A stretch of DNA of 64,000 bases from Fimbriimonadaceae bacterium (GCA_024710805.1 JANJUB010000073.1:1-64000), one strand, 5' to 3'; shown: positions 27,846 to 37,422, counted from the stretch's first letter. Notes: generated from the letters alone by a model not told the origin. Translations and numbers: made by a program.

Positions 27846-28973
27846 GTGGATCCTTTTACGTTCCTCTACATTCTGTTGCTGGTCACGATGCTGACCGTGC
27901 TTGTGTCGGCCCACGAATATGGCCACTTCCTTTTCGCCCGCATCTTCAAGATGGAGGTCGAGGAGTTCGCCATCGGTTTCGGACGGCCGCCGTGGACGTT
28001 CATGCGCAAGAAGGGGACCGCGTTCACCGTGCGTCCTTGGCCGCTAGGCGGGTTCGTGCGCGTCAAGGGCATGGTTCCCGAGGATGACGGCAGCGAGCGA
28101 GAGATCGAGGGCGGCTTCTACAGCAAGCCGGCGTGGCAGAGGGTGATCGTGTTCCTCGCCGGGCCCGTGTTCAGCATTCTCGCCGGCCTCGCGATCCTTA
28201 TCCCTCTGTACTCTCTCAACGGCGTGAAGACTCTGGGCACGCGAGTCGGGGATATCCGCGCCGAGTCTCCCGCGGCGAAGAGCGAGCTTCGAAAAGGCGA
28301 CCTCATCGTCGCGGTCGACGGCGTACCGGTGAAGTCATTCCTCGATATTGTCGGCCAAGTTCGCGACAAGGCCGGGCAAAACGTCCAGATTCAGTTCGAC
28401 CGAAACGGCGCGCCCGGCACAACGAGTATTGTTCCGGAACTCGAGGCGAACCCCTCGCCCGTCCTCGATAGCTATGTGCGCGGGCCGAAGGAGTATCGTC
28501 GACAAGCCAAAATCGGAGTGGCCCCCGATCCGGCCGAGCGGTTGCTGGTAAAGATTCCGTTCGGCGATGCGGTGATGGCTGGCCTTATGTGGCCGTTGGA
28601 CATGGCCAAGGGCATTGTCCGTTCACTCCTCTCTCCCAGCACGTTTAAGGACAATGTCGGGGGTCCCGGCACGATCGTCAAGGAGACCTACGCGGCGGCC
28701 AAAGATGGCATGGACACGTTTGTGCAGCTCGCAGCGTTGCTGTCGATCAGCTTGGGCATCTTCAACCTGCTTCCGTTCGGATTCCTCGATGGAGGGCAGA
28801 TCGTGATGAACCTGATCGAGGTCTTCCGTGGCGGCAAGCGACCGAGCATGAAGTTCTTGATCGCGTTCCAAAGCGTCGGCTTTGTGCTGATCGGTCTGCT
28901 GATTTTCGGAGCGATCGCTTCCGACATCAGCCGGTTTTTTGGGAACAAGCCGGAAGTCCAGCAGAAGCCTTAG
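27846..28973 (+). CDS. rseP: RIP metalloprotease, site-2 protease (RseP-type, PDZ)
   Basis: GTG start; VSAHEYGHFLFARIFKMEVEEFAIGFG; PDZ region RVGDIRAESPAAKSELRKGDLIVAVDG; NLLPFGFLDGGQIV; adjacent to dxr. Confidence 0.93.
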   Translation: MDPFTFLYILLLVTMLTVLVSAHEYGHFLFARIFKMEVEEFAIGFGRPPWTFMRKKGTAFTVRPWPLGGFVRVKGMVPEDDGSEREIEGGFYSKPAWQRVIVFLAGPVFSILAGLAILIPLYSLNGVKTLGTRVGDIRAESPAAKSELRKGDLIVAVDGVPVKSFLDIVGQVRDKAGQNVQIQFDRNGAPGTTSIVPELEANPSPVLDSYVRGPKEYRRQAKIGVAPDPAERLLVKIPFGDAVMAGLMWPLDMAKGIVRSLLSPSTFKDNVGGPGTIVKETYAAAKDGMDTFVQLAALLSISLGIFNLLPFGFLDGGQIVMNLIEVFRGGKRPSMKFLIAFQSVGFVLIGLLIFGAIASDISRFFGNKPEVQQKP

Positions 28974-29385
28974 CGAACTCGCGTGGTGATTGGCCGGTTT
29001 CCCGTCGGTACATCCGGGCGAAGCTGCGTGGGCTCGCAAACCCAAGTTCAGCCGAGACGTCCCCGATGCGTTCGCCCTTAGCTAATCGGGTTTCTGCGCG
29101 CTCGGTTAGCCGGCGGCGGTGATACGCGATGGGACTCTCGCCATAGGCCGACCGGAAATGATGGGCGAAATGGTAGGGCGAGAGGCACGCCAAGCGAGCC
29201 ACGTCCTCGATTCGCACATGGACATCAGCCGAGTCGAGGACACCTCGAGCCACCTCGAGCAACGCATACAACTCCGCTCGGGTGGCCCAGCGGCGAGCGG
29301 ACACTCGGCTCGCGCCAAGCGCCGCTGCACAGGGAAGACTCACCGGACGAGGACTCGCTCGGCGAACTTCAGATAGCCTGCCCAC
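28927..29385 (-). CDS. AraC-type helix-turn-helix protein, DNA-binding domain only
   Basis: LARLACLSPYHFAHHFRSAYGESPIAYHRRRLTERAETRLAKGERIGDVSAELGFASPRSFARMYRRETGQSPREF; start codon uncertain. Confidence 0.75.
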   Translation of the reverse strand: MGRLSEVRRASPRPVSLPCAAALGASRVSARRWATRAELYALLEVARGVLDSADVHVRIEDVARLACLSPYHFAHHFRSAYGESPIAYHRRRLTERAETRLAKGERIGDVSAELGFASPRSFARMYRRETGQSPREFAKASAGLPACSQKTG

Positions 29386-30560
29386 GCTTCATTCTGGGTT
29401 GGGGTGATCTGGTTCTCGGGAAGCACAAAGCCGAACTGACCCTGATCCCGGAGCTCGATGCTGTACGAGGCGGCCTCGAACTCGTCGTACGTGTAGTCCT
29501 TACTCGATCCCGAAGAGATGTAAAGGGTCGTCGCACTCGGCCCAGCCGTATACGTTTTGCCATTGACACCTTGGATCGCATCCCGCATGGCGTATCCGGT
29601 CGCCCGGAGCCACGCGTCGCCCGGCGGAAGCGACGAAATGTAGGCCCAAGGCCAAAGCACATACTGCCCATACGAGTGAAAGTCGATGAACCCGACCAAC
29701 TGTGGGATCGTGGCAAGCCAGTTGCGGAAACCATTGGTTTCGGGCTCGCTGAACGCACTCGGTCCGCGGTAGGTCTCCGAACTCGGATTGCTGCTCGATC
29801 CAGTTCCGCCCCAGCCGGTTGAGAAGTTGCGATTGAGATCGACGCCGTAGGTCCCGTTACCGTTGTTTCGGCGGTTCTTGCGCCAGAAACGGTTGTTGGT
29901 CCACGAATACTCGTATCCGTCGGGGTTGAGAACGGGAATGAAGTAGAACGCCGTGCCCTTTGGCAGCCGCGGTGCGCCCGGTTGGGCGGCGCCCAATGTG
30001 GCGGGCCGAGTCAGGATGTTCTTCATTCGCTCGAAAATGTGCATTCCTACCGAAGGGCTGATCCACTCTCGGGCGTGAATGCCGCAGATGATGACGACCG
30101 ACTTGGTGACCGGATCACGGCCCTGAGTCGCCATCCGGTAAGCATAGATCGGACGGTTGTTCCACGAGGTGCCGATTTGCTCTCGGCTGATTCGCGTCGG
30201 AGCCTGGGCGCGCCACTCCTCGTACTGCGAAATGATGTCGCCGTAGCGGAAGTATTGGTTCCGGTAGTCGATTGCGTCGGTGGCACCTTGGTCCCATCCC
30301 TTTGGGTCGGGCAACACCGAGACGAACGTGAACGGAATCTGCAAGCGAAGGAGCTCGTGGGCATCGTTCGGCCCGACGATGACGTCCGTCTCACCGATGA
30401 TGACGTCTTCGGAGAACAGCCCAAGGGAGCTATCGCCGACCCGTTGAGCCTCGTTGGCGTCTCGGATGAAAAGCCGATACCGCGCCCACCCCGAATCGGC
30501 CACCGCCGACCCCGTCAAAACCAACAAAAGTAAACCCAGCCCAAAGCGACGCATAGACAT
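29340..30560 (-). CDS. Secreted M14 family zinc carboxypeptidase
   Basis: Signal peptide; SVVIICGIHAREWISPSVGMHIFERM (HxxE), GVDLNRNFSTGWGG, GFIDFHSYGQYVLWPWAY, SYSIELRDQGQFGFVLP. Confidence 0.92.
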   Translation of the reverse strand: MSMRRFGLGLLLLVLTGSAVADSGWARYRLFIRDANEAQRVGDSSLGLFSEDVIIGETDVIVGPNDAHELLRLQIPFTFVSVLPDPKGWDQGATDAIDYRNQYFRYGDIISQYEEWRAQAPTRISREQIGTSWNNRPIYAYRMATQGRDPVTKSVVIICGIHAREWISPSVGMHIFERMKNILTRPATLGAAQPGAPRLPKGTAFYFIPVLNPDGYEYSWTNNRFWRKNRRNNGNGTYGVDLNRNFSTGWGGTGSSSNPSSETYRGPSAFSEPETNGFRNWLATIPQLVGFIDFHSYGQYVLWPWAYISSLPPGDAWLRATGYAMRDAIQGVNGKTYTAGPSATTLYISSGSSKDYTYDEFEAASYSIELRDQGQFGFVLPENQITPTQNEAWAGYLKFAERVLVR

Positions 30561-30699
30561 CCCCTCTCTCCCCTTTCAGTTTAGCGGGCATTTCTCAAAA
30601 CGCCAAGCGGCTGGGCTAAACCGTGCAAATTTTTCGCCCTTGCACAGCCTTTCTGGGTGCGTGGCGTCAAATTTTCGAACGGAACCGAGCCAAACCGGA

Positions 30700-31341
30700 C
30701 TACTCCAACCCAATCCCTGACGCCTTCCAGAGCAGCGCGGCCTGGTCTTTCCCAAGATCGAGCGCCGGGAAGCCGCTACCCTTGTCTTGCGTCAGCGCCC
30801 GGTAGATTGCGTACGCCGCAACCCGCGACCCCAGCGCCGAGGCGTGGTTGCCGTCCTGCGCCCAGAGTTGCAACCCTCGTTGCTCGCGCAGCACGGCGTC
30901 CCAAACCCGTCCGACCGGGATGATCTTCGCGCCGCTCGCATCGGCGATCTTCTTGTAAATGCCCTCGATGTAGGCCGTCTCATCGACGCCGCGCCGGGGC
31001 CACTCGGAGAACAGAAACACCTTTGCGCCAGCTTGTTTTCCCTCCTTGGCAAGTGCAATCGCCTCCTTGTTGCTGTAGGTGAACCGGTGGGAGGTCGAGA
31101 TTGCCTGAGCTTGCAGAACGATCATCTCGTAGCGGCCGCTGCTGACCGCGTTACGGATCTGCGAGTCGCCGTACATGTCGTACAGCGTGGGCCCGAACCG
31201 CGACTCCGCGGAGATCGGGCGGCCACGCTCACGACCGAGCGCCGCCACCAACTTGGGAACATCGTTAAACTGGGTGTGCGAATTGCCAAGGAATAGCACC
31301 CGAAGGGGGGCTCCAAGAACCAAGGCAGCGAGGAGACTCAT
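30700..31341 (-). CDS. SGNH/GDSL-type hydrolase-like secreted protein
   Basis: LRVLFLGNSHTQFNDVPKLVAAL; ALGSRVAAYAIYRALT C-terminal block; N-terminal hydrophobic segment. Confidence 0.7.
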   Translation of the reverse strand: MSLLAALVLGAPLRVLFLGNSHTQFNDVPKLVAALGRERGRPISAESRFGPTLYDMYGDSQIRNAVSSGRYEMIVLQAQAISTSHRFTYSNKEAIALAKEGKQAGAKVFLFSEWPRRGVDETAYIEGIYKKIADASGAKIIPVGRVWDAVLREQRGLQLWAQDGNHASALGSRVAAYAIYRALTQDKGSGFPALDLGKDQAALLWKASGIGLE

Positions 31342-31396
31342 GCGGCTAAGACGTGTTTCGGAACCCGGGTGTTACGATTACCGCATAATCTCTTGC

Positions 31397-33172
31397 ATGT
31401 TGCCCCTCGTCCCCCTGCTGCTTCTCGGGTGTGCGTCTCCCGTTCAAGAGCCCGCCTACAAGAAGCTCGAATACCGCATTCCCATGCGAGACGGGGTGAA
31501 GCTGCACACAGTGGTTTATGTCCCTACCCACACGAGCGGCAAGAGTCCAATTCTGCTTGAGCGCACTCCTTACTCTGCCGGGCCCTACGGCGAGCAGGCC
31601 ATGTCACCGCAGAACTTTGGCGGCTCGCGGAAGTTCATCGACGCGGGCTACATCTTCGTGCAGCAGGACGTTCGGGGACGGTTCATGTCGGAAGGCAAGT
31701 TCGAGGAGATCAGGCCGCTTCGATCGCTGCAGGGTGACGCCAAGGCGACCGACGAGAGCACGGACGCGTACGATACCGCCGAGTTTCTCCTCAAGAACGT
31801 ACCGAACAACAACGGCAACATCGGCGTGTGGGGCATCTCCTATCCGGGCTTCTACGCCGCCTGCGCGGGCGCGAACAGCCACCCCGCAATCAAGGCGATT
31901 TCTCCTCAGGCACCGGTCAGCGAGTGGTTCTTCGGCGACGACGTCCACCACAACGGTGCCTTCTTCCTGCAAGACAACTTCGACTTCTACTTCTTCTTCG
32001 GGCTCGACATGGACAAGCCCGCGCCGCGACACCCTCAGCTCGAAGGCTACGGCCCGCGCGCAGACGCCTACAAGTTCTTCCTTGAGAAGGGCTCACCGGA
32101 CGACCTCGAACGAACCTACTTCAAGGGGCGAATACCCTTCTGGCGCGACATCATCGAGCATCCGAACTACGACGACTTCTGGAAGGCACGCTCCACCCCC
32201 CGCCACCTGAAGAACGTACGGGCGGCCGTTCTGACCGTTGGCGGATGGTTCGACGCCGAGAACCTCTACGGCGCGTTCGATACCTATCAGCATCTGCGTA
32301 AGCTGAACCCGGGCCTGATCCAGCACTTCGTGGTCGGGCCGTGGTCGCACGGCGGTTGGGCGGGAGGCACCGGGCAGCGCTACGCCGGGATGGACTTCGG
32401 CAGCGCAACTTCGACGTGGTTCCGCGAGGAAGTCGAGTTTCCGTTCTTCGAGCGCCACCTCCGGGGCATCGCCGGTGCTGAGATCCCCAAGGCCCAACTG
32501 TTCAACACGGGTCGCAACGTGTGGAAGTCCTTTGCCGAGTGGCCGCCGACAGACGCGAAGCCCTCGAGTCTGGTCTTACGCGATGCAACACCGCTTGGTC
32601 CGCAAAAGGATCGGTATGTGAGCGACCCAGCGTCTCCGGTTCCATACCAGTCCGGGACGATCCGAGGACGCAACTCTACCTATACCGTTGCCGATCAATC
32701 GTTCGTTAAGGACCGACCCGACGTGCTGACGTTCGCGTTTCCTCCGCAAACCGGGGAGCTGACGATGGCGGGAGCGGTCGAGGCCGATCTCACCTTCACC
32801 ACCGACGCGACCGATCTCGACTTCATCGTAAAAGTCATCGACCAGTATCCCGCCGATCATCCGACCCTGGGTGGCCAGCTGCGGTTGGTGCGTGCCGAGG
32901 TGATGCCGGCGCGGTTCCGAGCGAGCTTTGAGACGCCGACACCCTTGGTGCCGGGCAAGCCTCAAAAGGTGACCGTCCGCCTGCCGGACGTGTTCCACAC
33001 GTGGCGCACGGGCCATCGGGTCGTGGTGCAGATTCAGTCGTCGTGGTTCCCGCTGGTCGCCCGCAACCCGCAAGTGTTTGGCAACCCCTACAAGATTCCG
33101 GTGAGCGAGTATCGGAAGGCCAATGTGACCGTGGATTTGAGTTCAGCGATCCGGTTTGGGAAGATGCCTTAA
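31397..33172 (+). CDS. CocE/NonD family hydrolase (X-Pro dipeptidyl-peptidase-like), lipoprotein
   Basis: Start refined to MLPLVPLLLLGCASP; YRIPMRDGVKLHTVVYVP, QDVRGRFMSEGKFE, GNIGVWGISYPGFYAACAGANSHPAIKAISPQAPVS. Confidence 0.92.
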   Translation: MLPLVPLLLLGCASPVQEPAYKKLEYRIPMRDGVKLHTVVYVPTHTSGKSPILLERTPYSAGPYGEQAMSPQNFGGSRKFIDAGYIFVQQDVRGRFMSEGKFEEIRPLRSLQGDAKATDESTDAYDTAEFLLKNVPNNNGNIGVWGISYPGFYAACAGANSHPAIKAISPQAPVSEWFFGDDVHHNGAFFLQDNFDFYFFFGLDMDKPAPRHPQLEGYGPRADAYKFFLEKGSPDDLERTYFKGRIPFWRDIIEHPNYDDFWKARSTPRHLKNVRAAVLTVGGWFDAENLYGAFDTYQHLRKLNPGLIQHFVVGPWSHGGWAGGTGQRYAGMDFGSATSTWFREEVEFPFFERHLRGIAGAEIPKAQLFNTGRNVWKSFAEWPPTDAKPSSLVLRDATPLGPQKDRYVSDPASPVPYQSGTIRGRNSTYTVADQSFVKDRPDVLTFAFPPQTGELTMAGAVEADLTFTTDATDLDFIVKVIDQYPADHPTLGGQLRLVRAEVMPARFRASFETPTPLVPGKPQKVTVRLPDVFHTWRTGHRVVVQIQSSWFPLVARNPQVFGNPYKIPVSEYRKANVTVDLSSAIRFGKMP

Positions 33173-33187
33173 GCGATTACACGGAGC

Positions 33188-33360
33188 GTCGCGGTGGGTT
33201 CGTCCCGCGACATTGTTGTCAAGCCGCGAGGGCTCCGCGGGGACGATTCAACCCGCGGCCTCAGTGTGGCTTCCGCTTAGTAATGGTAGGAGATCCCACG
33301 GGCACGTATCATCCCGTGGCTACGAGAATCTTGTAGCCGGCGGATGATAGGTGCCGCCGG
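33188..33360. repeat. Intergenic array of four 7-bp stem/10-nt loop hairpins (REP/BIME-like)
   Basis: 33188-33211 GTCGCGG/CCGCGAC; 33235-33258 CCGCGGG/CCCGCGG; 33296-33319 CCACGGG/CCCGTGG; 33337-33360 CCGGCGG/CCGCCGG; every loop is 10 nt. Confidence 0.8.
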
Positions 33361-33365
33361 TCTGC

Positions 33366-34004
33366 TCAAGCCGCTTCGGCGCCGTAGAGATAGCTGCTGA
33401 ACGCCCGGTCACCCATCACCAGGTCGAAGTCCGGGCTGCACTTGGCCTCTTCGAGCATGGAGGGATCGGCCCGGACGGCGTCTTGCAGAGCACCGATGGC
33501 CTTATCCGCATTGCCTTCGAGGGCAAAGAGCCGAGCCAGGTTGAAGTGCGCGATCGCGAGCTTCGGGTCTAACCCCGTCGCCCTTTGATAGGACGCGCGG
33601 GCGGCCATCCGATCGCCCCGGAGTTCATGGGCCGCGCCGAGACTCGCATGCGCTTCCGCGTAGATCGGGGACAATACGGTCGCTCGCTCCAGATGCGGAA
33701 GCGCCGCGGCGGCGTTCCCAATCGACAGCAGGCATAAGCCCAGCTGATGATGTGCAGGGGCGTGTTTCGGGGCGATCTCGGTCACCATGCGAAACTCGTG
33801 GATCGCTTCGCTCAGCGAACCCCGACGCATGAGCGCAAGACCCAGTTCGAACCGAGCATTCGTATCGCGCGGATTGCGGCGAACCAGCGCGGTGTAATGA
33901 TCGACCGCACGACGCGGCTCGTTGCCGGGATGCGTAATCCGCCAAAGCCCGACCAAGCAGGCAACGGCGATTGCCACCAACAGATAGGTAATCCCATCGA
34001 CCAT
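33366..34004 (-). CDS. Membrane-anchored tetratricopeptide repeat protein
   Basis: N-terminal TM; repeats such as NARFELGLALMRRGSLSEAIHEFRMVTEIAPKHAPAHHQLGLCLLSIGNAAAALPHLERA. Confidence 0.85.
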   Translation of the reverse strand: MVDGITYLLVAIAVACLVGLWRITHPGNEPRRAVDHYTALVRRNPRDTNARFELGLALMRRGSLSEAIHEFRMVTEIAPKHAPAHHQLGLCLLSIGNAAAALPHLERATVLSPIYAEAHASLGAAHELRGDRMAARASYQRATGLDPKLAIAHFNLARLFALEGNADKAIGALQDAVRADPSMLEEAKCSPDFDLVMGDRAFSSYLYGAEAA

Positions 34005-34043
34005 TCGATGGGATTATCGGATTCCTAGCGTGTCGGACTCAGG

Positions 34044-35768
34044 TTACGGCGGATCGACGAACGAGAGGTCGTAGCTTCCGCTACCCTGAATGACAATCAA
34101 GTAGCTGACTGGAGAACTAAACACTCCGTGGTGGTAATGATTGCCCCCAACCGGGAAGTAGACGAGCCCTTGAGCTTGGCCGCTCGCTCCCGCGATCTGA
34201 TACTGGGCGGATCCCCTGAACTTCAGCAGCTTGGTTGGTCCCGGTTGCATGGTGAACTTGAAGACCTTTACGTCGCCTGGGTTCAGAGTGCCGGACACCT
34301 TAGACGTAAACTCCAGCGCCTGCGGCGGGATCACCTCACGATCGATCGAATAGCTACCCGTCCCCCCGTGGCCCTTGCATGAAACGGCGATGAGATGCCG
34401 TCCGCCGTGGCGAGCGACGAAGACCATTTCGGCGCGGTCCGTTTCCTTAAATGTCGTTCGTTCACCAATCTGGAGCAGATCCGGCCCCTGCACTTTGATT
34501 TCAGATGCGAAGCCGCTTACGGTAGCCGTCAGCTTGACGACATCACCCGGGTTCGCGTCAAACGACCACCACTGGTAGTGATCGATGTTCATTCGCCCTT
34601 CCGCGCGATTGCCGCTCAAAGCGATGCTCGCCGGCCGAATGAGCAGGCGTGGAGCATTCGGCATGGATCCCGGATTGGCAATCCAAAGCTTCGTATCTTC
34701 GTGGGCCAAGATGCCGACACACGATCGCCCCGAGCCACGAAGGGCCATCTCCATGAATCGCACTTTTTCAGCAGCTGGCTTAGGCGCGAACGGATTCGAC
34801 TTCGGATCGAACTTGGTGAAATCCGGAGCCTCAGAAAAGTACACCCCGCCATTGAACCGAGCTTCGCGAGAATCGAACTCGATGAAGTCGCCTTTCTTCA
34901 GATCCATCGACCAGACTGCGCCGATCCCCGCCTTCCGCACGGACTCGGAGGGCACTTTTGTGATCGGCTCGGCAACCAACTTTTCCAGAGAGATGTCCAC
35001 AGGACCGCTTCCGAAGCCACCTTCTATATAGAAGTAATAGAAGCCATCGACCGGCGCACAGAGAGCACCGGGCACGGCGGGCGCGAGGCCGGGAACCAGG
35101 TCCGCATAAGGCAGTCCGCCCGTCGTGATGCGCACAGAACGAATGGGAATCCACCGGCCGAAGCCAGTGCTCATGCGCGGTTGCACAAAGTCGCCTTGCT
35201 TAAGGGCTACACGAAAGAGAAAGCTGTCTCCTTCGGGAGGTGTCAGCCGGTTGCTGCCGAATGATAGATCCTGGCAGTTCAGCACCACGTGTCGCGAGAA
35301 CACTTGCCCGCCCGCGCGGCCGCGGAACGACCGAATCCGAAGAAGGTACTTGCCATCTTTCGGGCACGACCAGAGCAAGAGCGGGCGTTGGTCACCCGAG
35401 TAGCGATCATCGTTGTCGATGAGCACTTTGTCGCCCTCGACAATCTCTAGAGCAGGGTCAAAGGCCTCCGAACGGGCTTCGGCAATCACGACCTGACCCT
35501 GCTTGAGGTCCAGCTCCCACTCGACATATTCACCGGGAGTGAGGATGCTCGTCGTTTCGCGCTGGCTCAGGTACGGCAACGTCCGTTGGCTTGCCCCGTC
35601 ATTTCCATCGGGTCCCTGCATGCCGCCTCCGCCTTGACCCTGTCCAGCACCGCCGCCGCCAAAACCGCCTTGGCCGCCGCCGAAGCCACTTCCGCCAAAT
35701 CCCCCTTGCTGCGCGGCGCACAAGGCAACCGCGAGCCACACGATGAACACCCCAATCTGTCGTCCCAT
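34044..35768 (-). CDS. Secreted protein with Gly-rich N-terminus and PPC-like beta-sandwich modules
   Basis: Start refined to MGRQIGVFIVWLAVALCAAQ; GGFGGSGFGGGQGGFGGGGAGQGQGGGG; LTPGEYVEWELDLKQGQVVIAEARSEAFDPALEIVEGDKVLIDNDD. Confidence 0.65.
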   Translation of the reverse strand: MGRQIGVFIVWLAVALCAAQQGGFGGSGFGGGQGGFGGGGAGQGQGGGGMQGPDGNDGASQRTLPYLSQRETTSILTPGEYVEWELDLKQGQVVIAEARSEAFDPALEIVEGDKVLIDNDDRYSGDQRPLLLWSCPKDGKYLLRIRSFRGRAGGQVFSRHVVLNCQDLSFGSNRLTPPEGDSFLFRVALKQGDFVQPRMSTGFGRWIPIRSVRITTGGLPYADLVPGLAPAVPGALCAPVDGFYYFYIEGGFGSGPVDISLEKLVAEPITKVPSESVRKAGIGAVWSMDLKKGDFIEFDSREARFNGGVYFSEAPDFTKFDPKSNPFAPKPAAEKVRFMEMALRGSGRSCVGILAHEDTKLWIANPGSMPNAPRLLIRPASIALSGNRAEGRMNIDHYQWWSFDANPGDVVKLTATVSGFASEIKVQGPDLLQIGERTTFKETDRAEMVFVARHGGRHLIAVSCKGHGGTGSYSIDREVIPPQALEFTSKVSGTLNPGDVKVFKFTMQPGPTKLLKFRGSAQYQIAGASGQAQGLVYFPVGGNHYHHGVFSSPVSYLIVIQGSGSYDLSFVDPP

Positions 35769-35860
35769 CACGACCTCCGCGATTGGGACGCGTCGAATGA
35801 TCATCAGTTTCAATCCGACGCTTGGCATTTCTAAAGAAAGTCGGCTAAGATGCGGAGGTT

Positions 35861-37411
35861 ATGAGACGATTCACCATCTTTTGGGTTGGGCTAGCGCTTG
35901 CGGCCACGGCCAGCGCGCAATCGCCTTCGGACGACGTTGCCAAGCTCATCGCCGAAGGCAAGACCAACAACCGTGCGTTCCAGACGCTGGAGCACTTCAC
36001 GGGCAAGTTCGGTCCTCGGCTTACCGGCTCGCCGAATCTGGAGCGGGCTCAGCAGTGGGCGGTCAGCCAACTCAAGGCGTGGGGCTACGAAAATGCCCGC
36101 CTCGAGAAGTGGGGCGAGGTGCCAATCGGCTTCGAGCGCGGCAAGCGCCAGAGCGTGAAGATGGTTTCGCCGTGGAAGTCGGAGATGGTGTTCACGACGC
36201 CGGCTTGGACACCGGGCACGAACGGCAAGGTATCGATCACGCCGATCATGCAGCCGGAGACGATGGACGAGTTCAACAAGGTGAAGGACTCGCTCAAGGG
36301 TGGCTGGGTGCTCATGCTCCGGCCGTCGGGCCTGCGTGGACCGCAGGGCGGCCCGAGTGAAGTCGACCGTGCGTTGGACTCTGCAGGACTGGCCGGGCGC
36401 ATCTACGGCACCGCCGATGAGCGGGTGCACACCGGTGGACGATTCACGGGCTTGACGATGAGCAACCTGCCGACCGAGGTTCAAGTTCGCGTTCGCAAGA
36501 GCGACTACGACACCATCGCGGTTGCGTTGAAGGCGGGTCGCGAAACGAAGCTCGAAATCGACATCGAGAACAAGTTCATCCCCGGACCGATTCCGCAGTA
36601 CAACGTCATCGCCGATTTGCCCGGAACCGAGAAGGCGGACGAGATGGTGATCGTGTGCGGCCACTTCGACAGCTGGGACGGCCCCGGCTCGGTGGGTGCA
36701 AACGACAATGGCACCGGTTCGACGGTCACGCTGGAATCGGCTCGGCTGTTCAAGAAGCTCGGCATCAAGCCGAAGCGCACGATCCGATTCATTCTGTGGA
36801 GCGGCGAAGAGCAGGGTCTGCTCGGTTCGCGCGCCTACGTCGAAATGCATAAGGACACCCTCGACAAGGTTTCGGCCGTGTTTAACGACGACGGCGGGAC
36901 GAACTACCAGGGCGGCTACCAGTGCCTTGAGAACATGGTGCCGATGCTGAAGGCGGCGATGGCTCCGGTCGAAGCGGCGTTCCCCGACCTGACGATGAAG
37001 CTGGACGTGCTGAAGGAAATGCCCCGCGGTGGATCGAGCGACCACGCTCCGTTCAACTGGCAGGGCGTCCCTGGCTTCTTCACGATCGAAGCCGGCCGAG
37101 CGGACTATGGCTTCGTTTGGCACACCCAGAACGACACGCCCCGCAACTCGATCCCCGAGTATCTGGTGCAGTCTTCGACCAATGCGGCGGTTGTGGCGTT
37201 GAACATCGCCAATGCGGACACGCTGCTGCCTCGGGGTCCGAAGCCCGGCCCCGGCGTCGGATTGACCGTGAACCGCCCTGCCGGCGGCGCGCGGAACTAC
37301 TATCACGACCATTCGCACGATGACCATGACGGCGGCACCCACGACCACACGGACGACTACATCGAGTTCGTGCTGGACTGGCTGGTTCGCTACCTCGGCA
37401 TCCTGAAGTAG
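35861..37411 (+). CDS. Secreted M28 family metallopeptidase
   Basis: Signal peptide; MVIVCGHFDSWDGPGSVGANDNGTGSTVTLESARLFKKL; IRFILWSGEEQGLLGSRAYV; His/Asp-rich tail YYHDHSHDDHDGGTHDHTDD. Confidence 0.92.
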   Translation: MRRFTIFWVGLALAATASAQSPSDDVAKLIAEGKTNNRAFQTLEHFTGKFGPRLTGSPNLERAQQWAVSQLKAWGYENARLEKWGEVPIGFERGKRQSVKMVSPWKSEMVFTTPAWTPGTNGKVSITPIMQPETMDEFNKVKDSLKGGWVLMLRPSGLRGPQGGPSEVDRALDSAGLAGRIYGTADERVHTGGRFTGLTMSNLPTEVQVRVRKSDYDTIAVALKAGRETKLEIDIENKFIPGPIPQYNVIADLPGTEKADEMVIVCGHFDSWDGPGSVGANDNGTGSTVTLESARLFKKLGIKPKRTIRFILWSGEEQGLLGSRAYVEMHKDTLDKVSAVFNDDGGTNYQGGYQCLENMVPMLKAAMAPVEAAFPDLTMKLDVLKEMPRGGSSDHAPFNWQGVPGFFTIEAGRADYGFVWHTQNDTPRNSIPEYLVQSSTNAAVVALNIANADTLLPRGPKPGPGVGLTVNRPAGGARNYYHDHSHDDHDGGTHDHTDDYIEFVLDWLVRYLGILK

Positions 37412-37422
37412 GGTCACACGAC

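Noticed and set aside
35568-35730. Gly-codon-rich stretch looking like a tandem repeat array
   Set aside because: Codes in frame for a Gly-rich leader of a secreted protein; not a regular nucleotide repeat.
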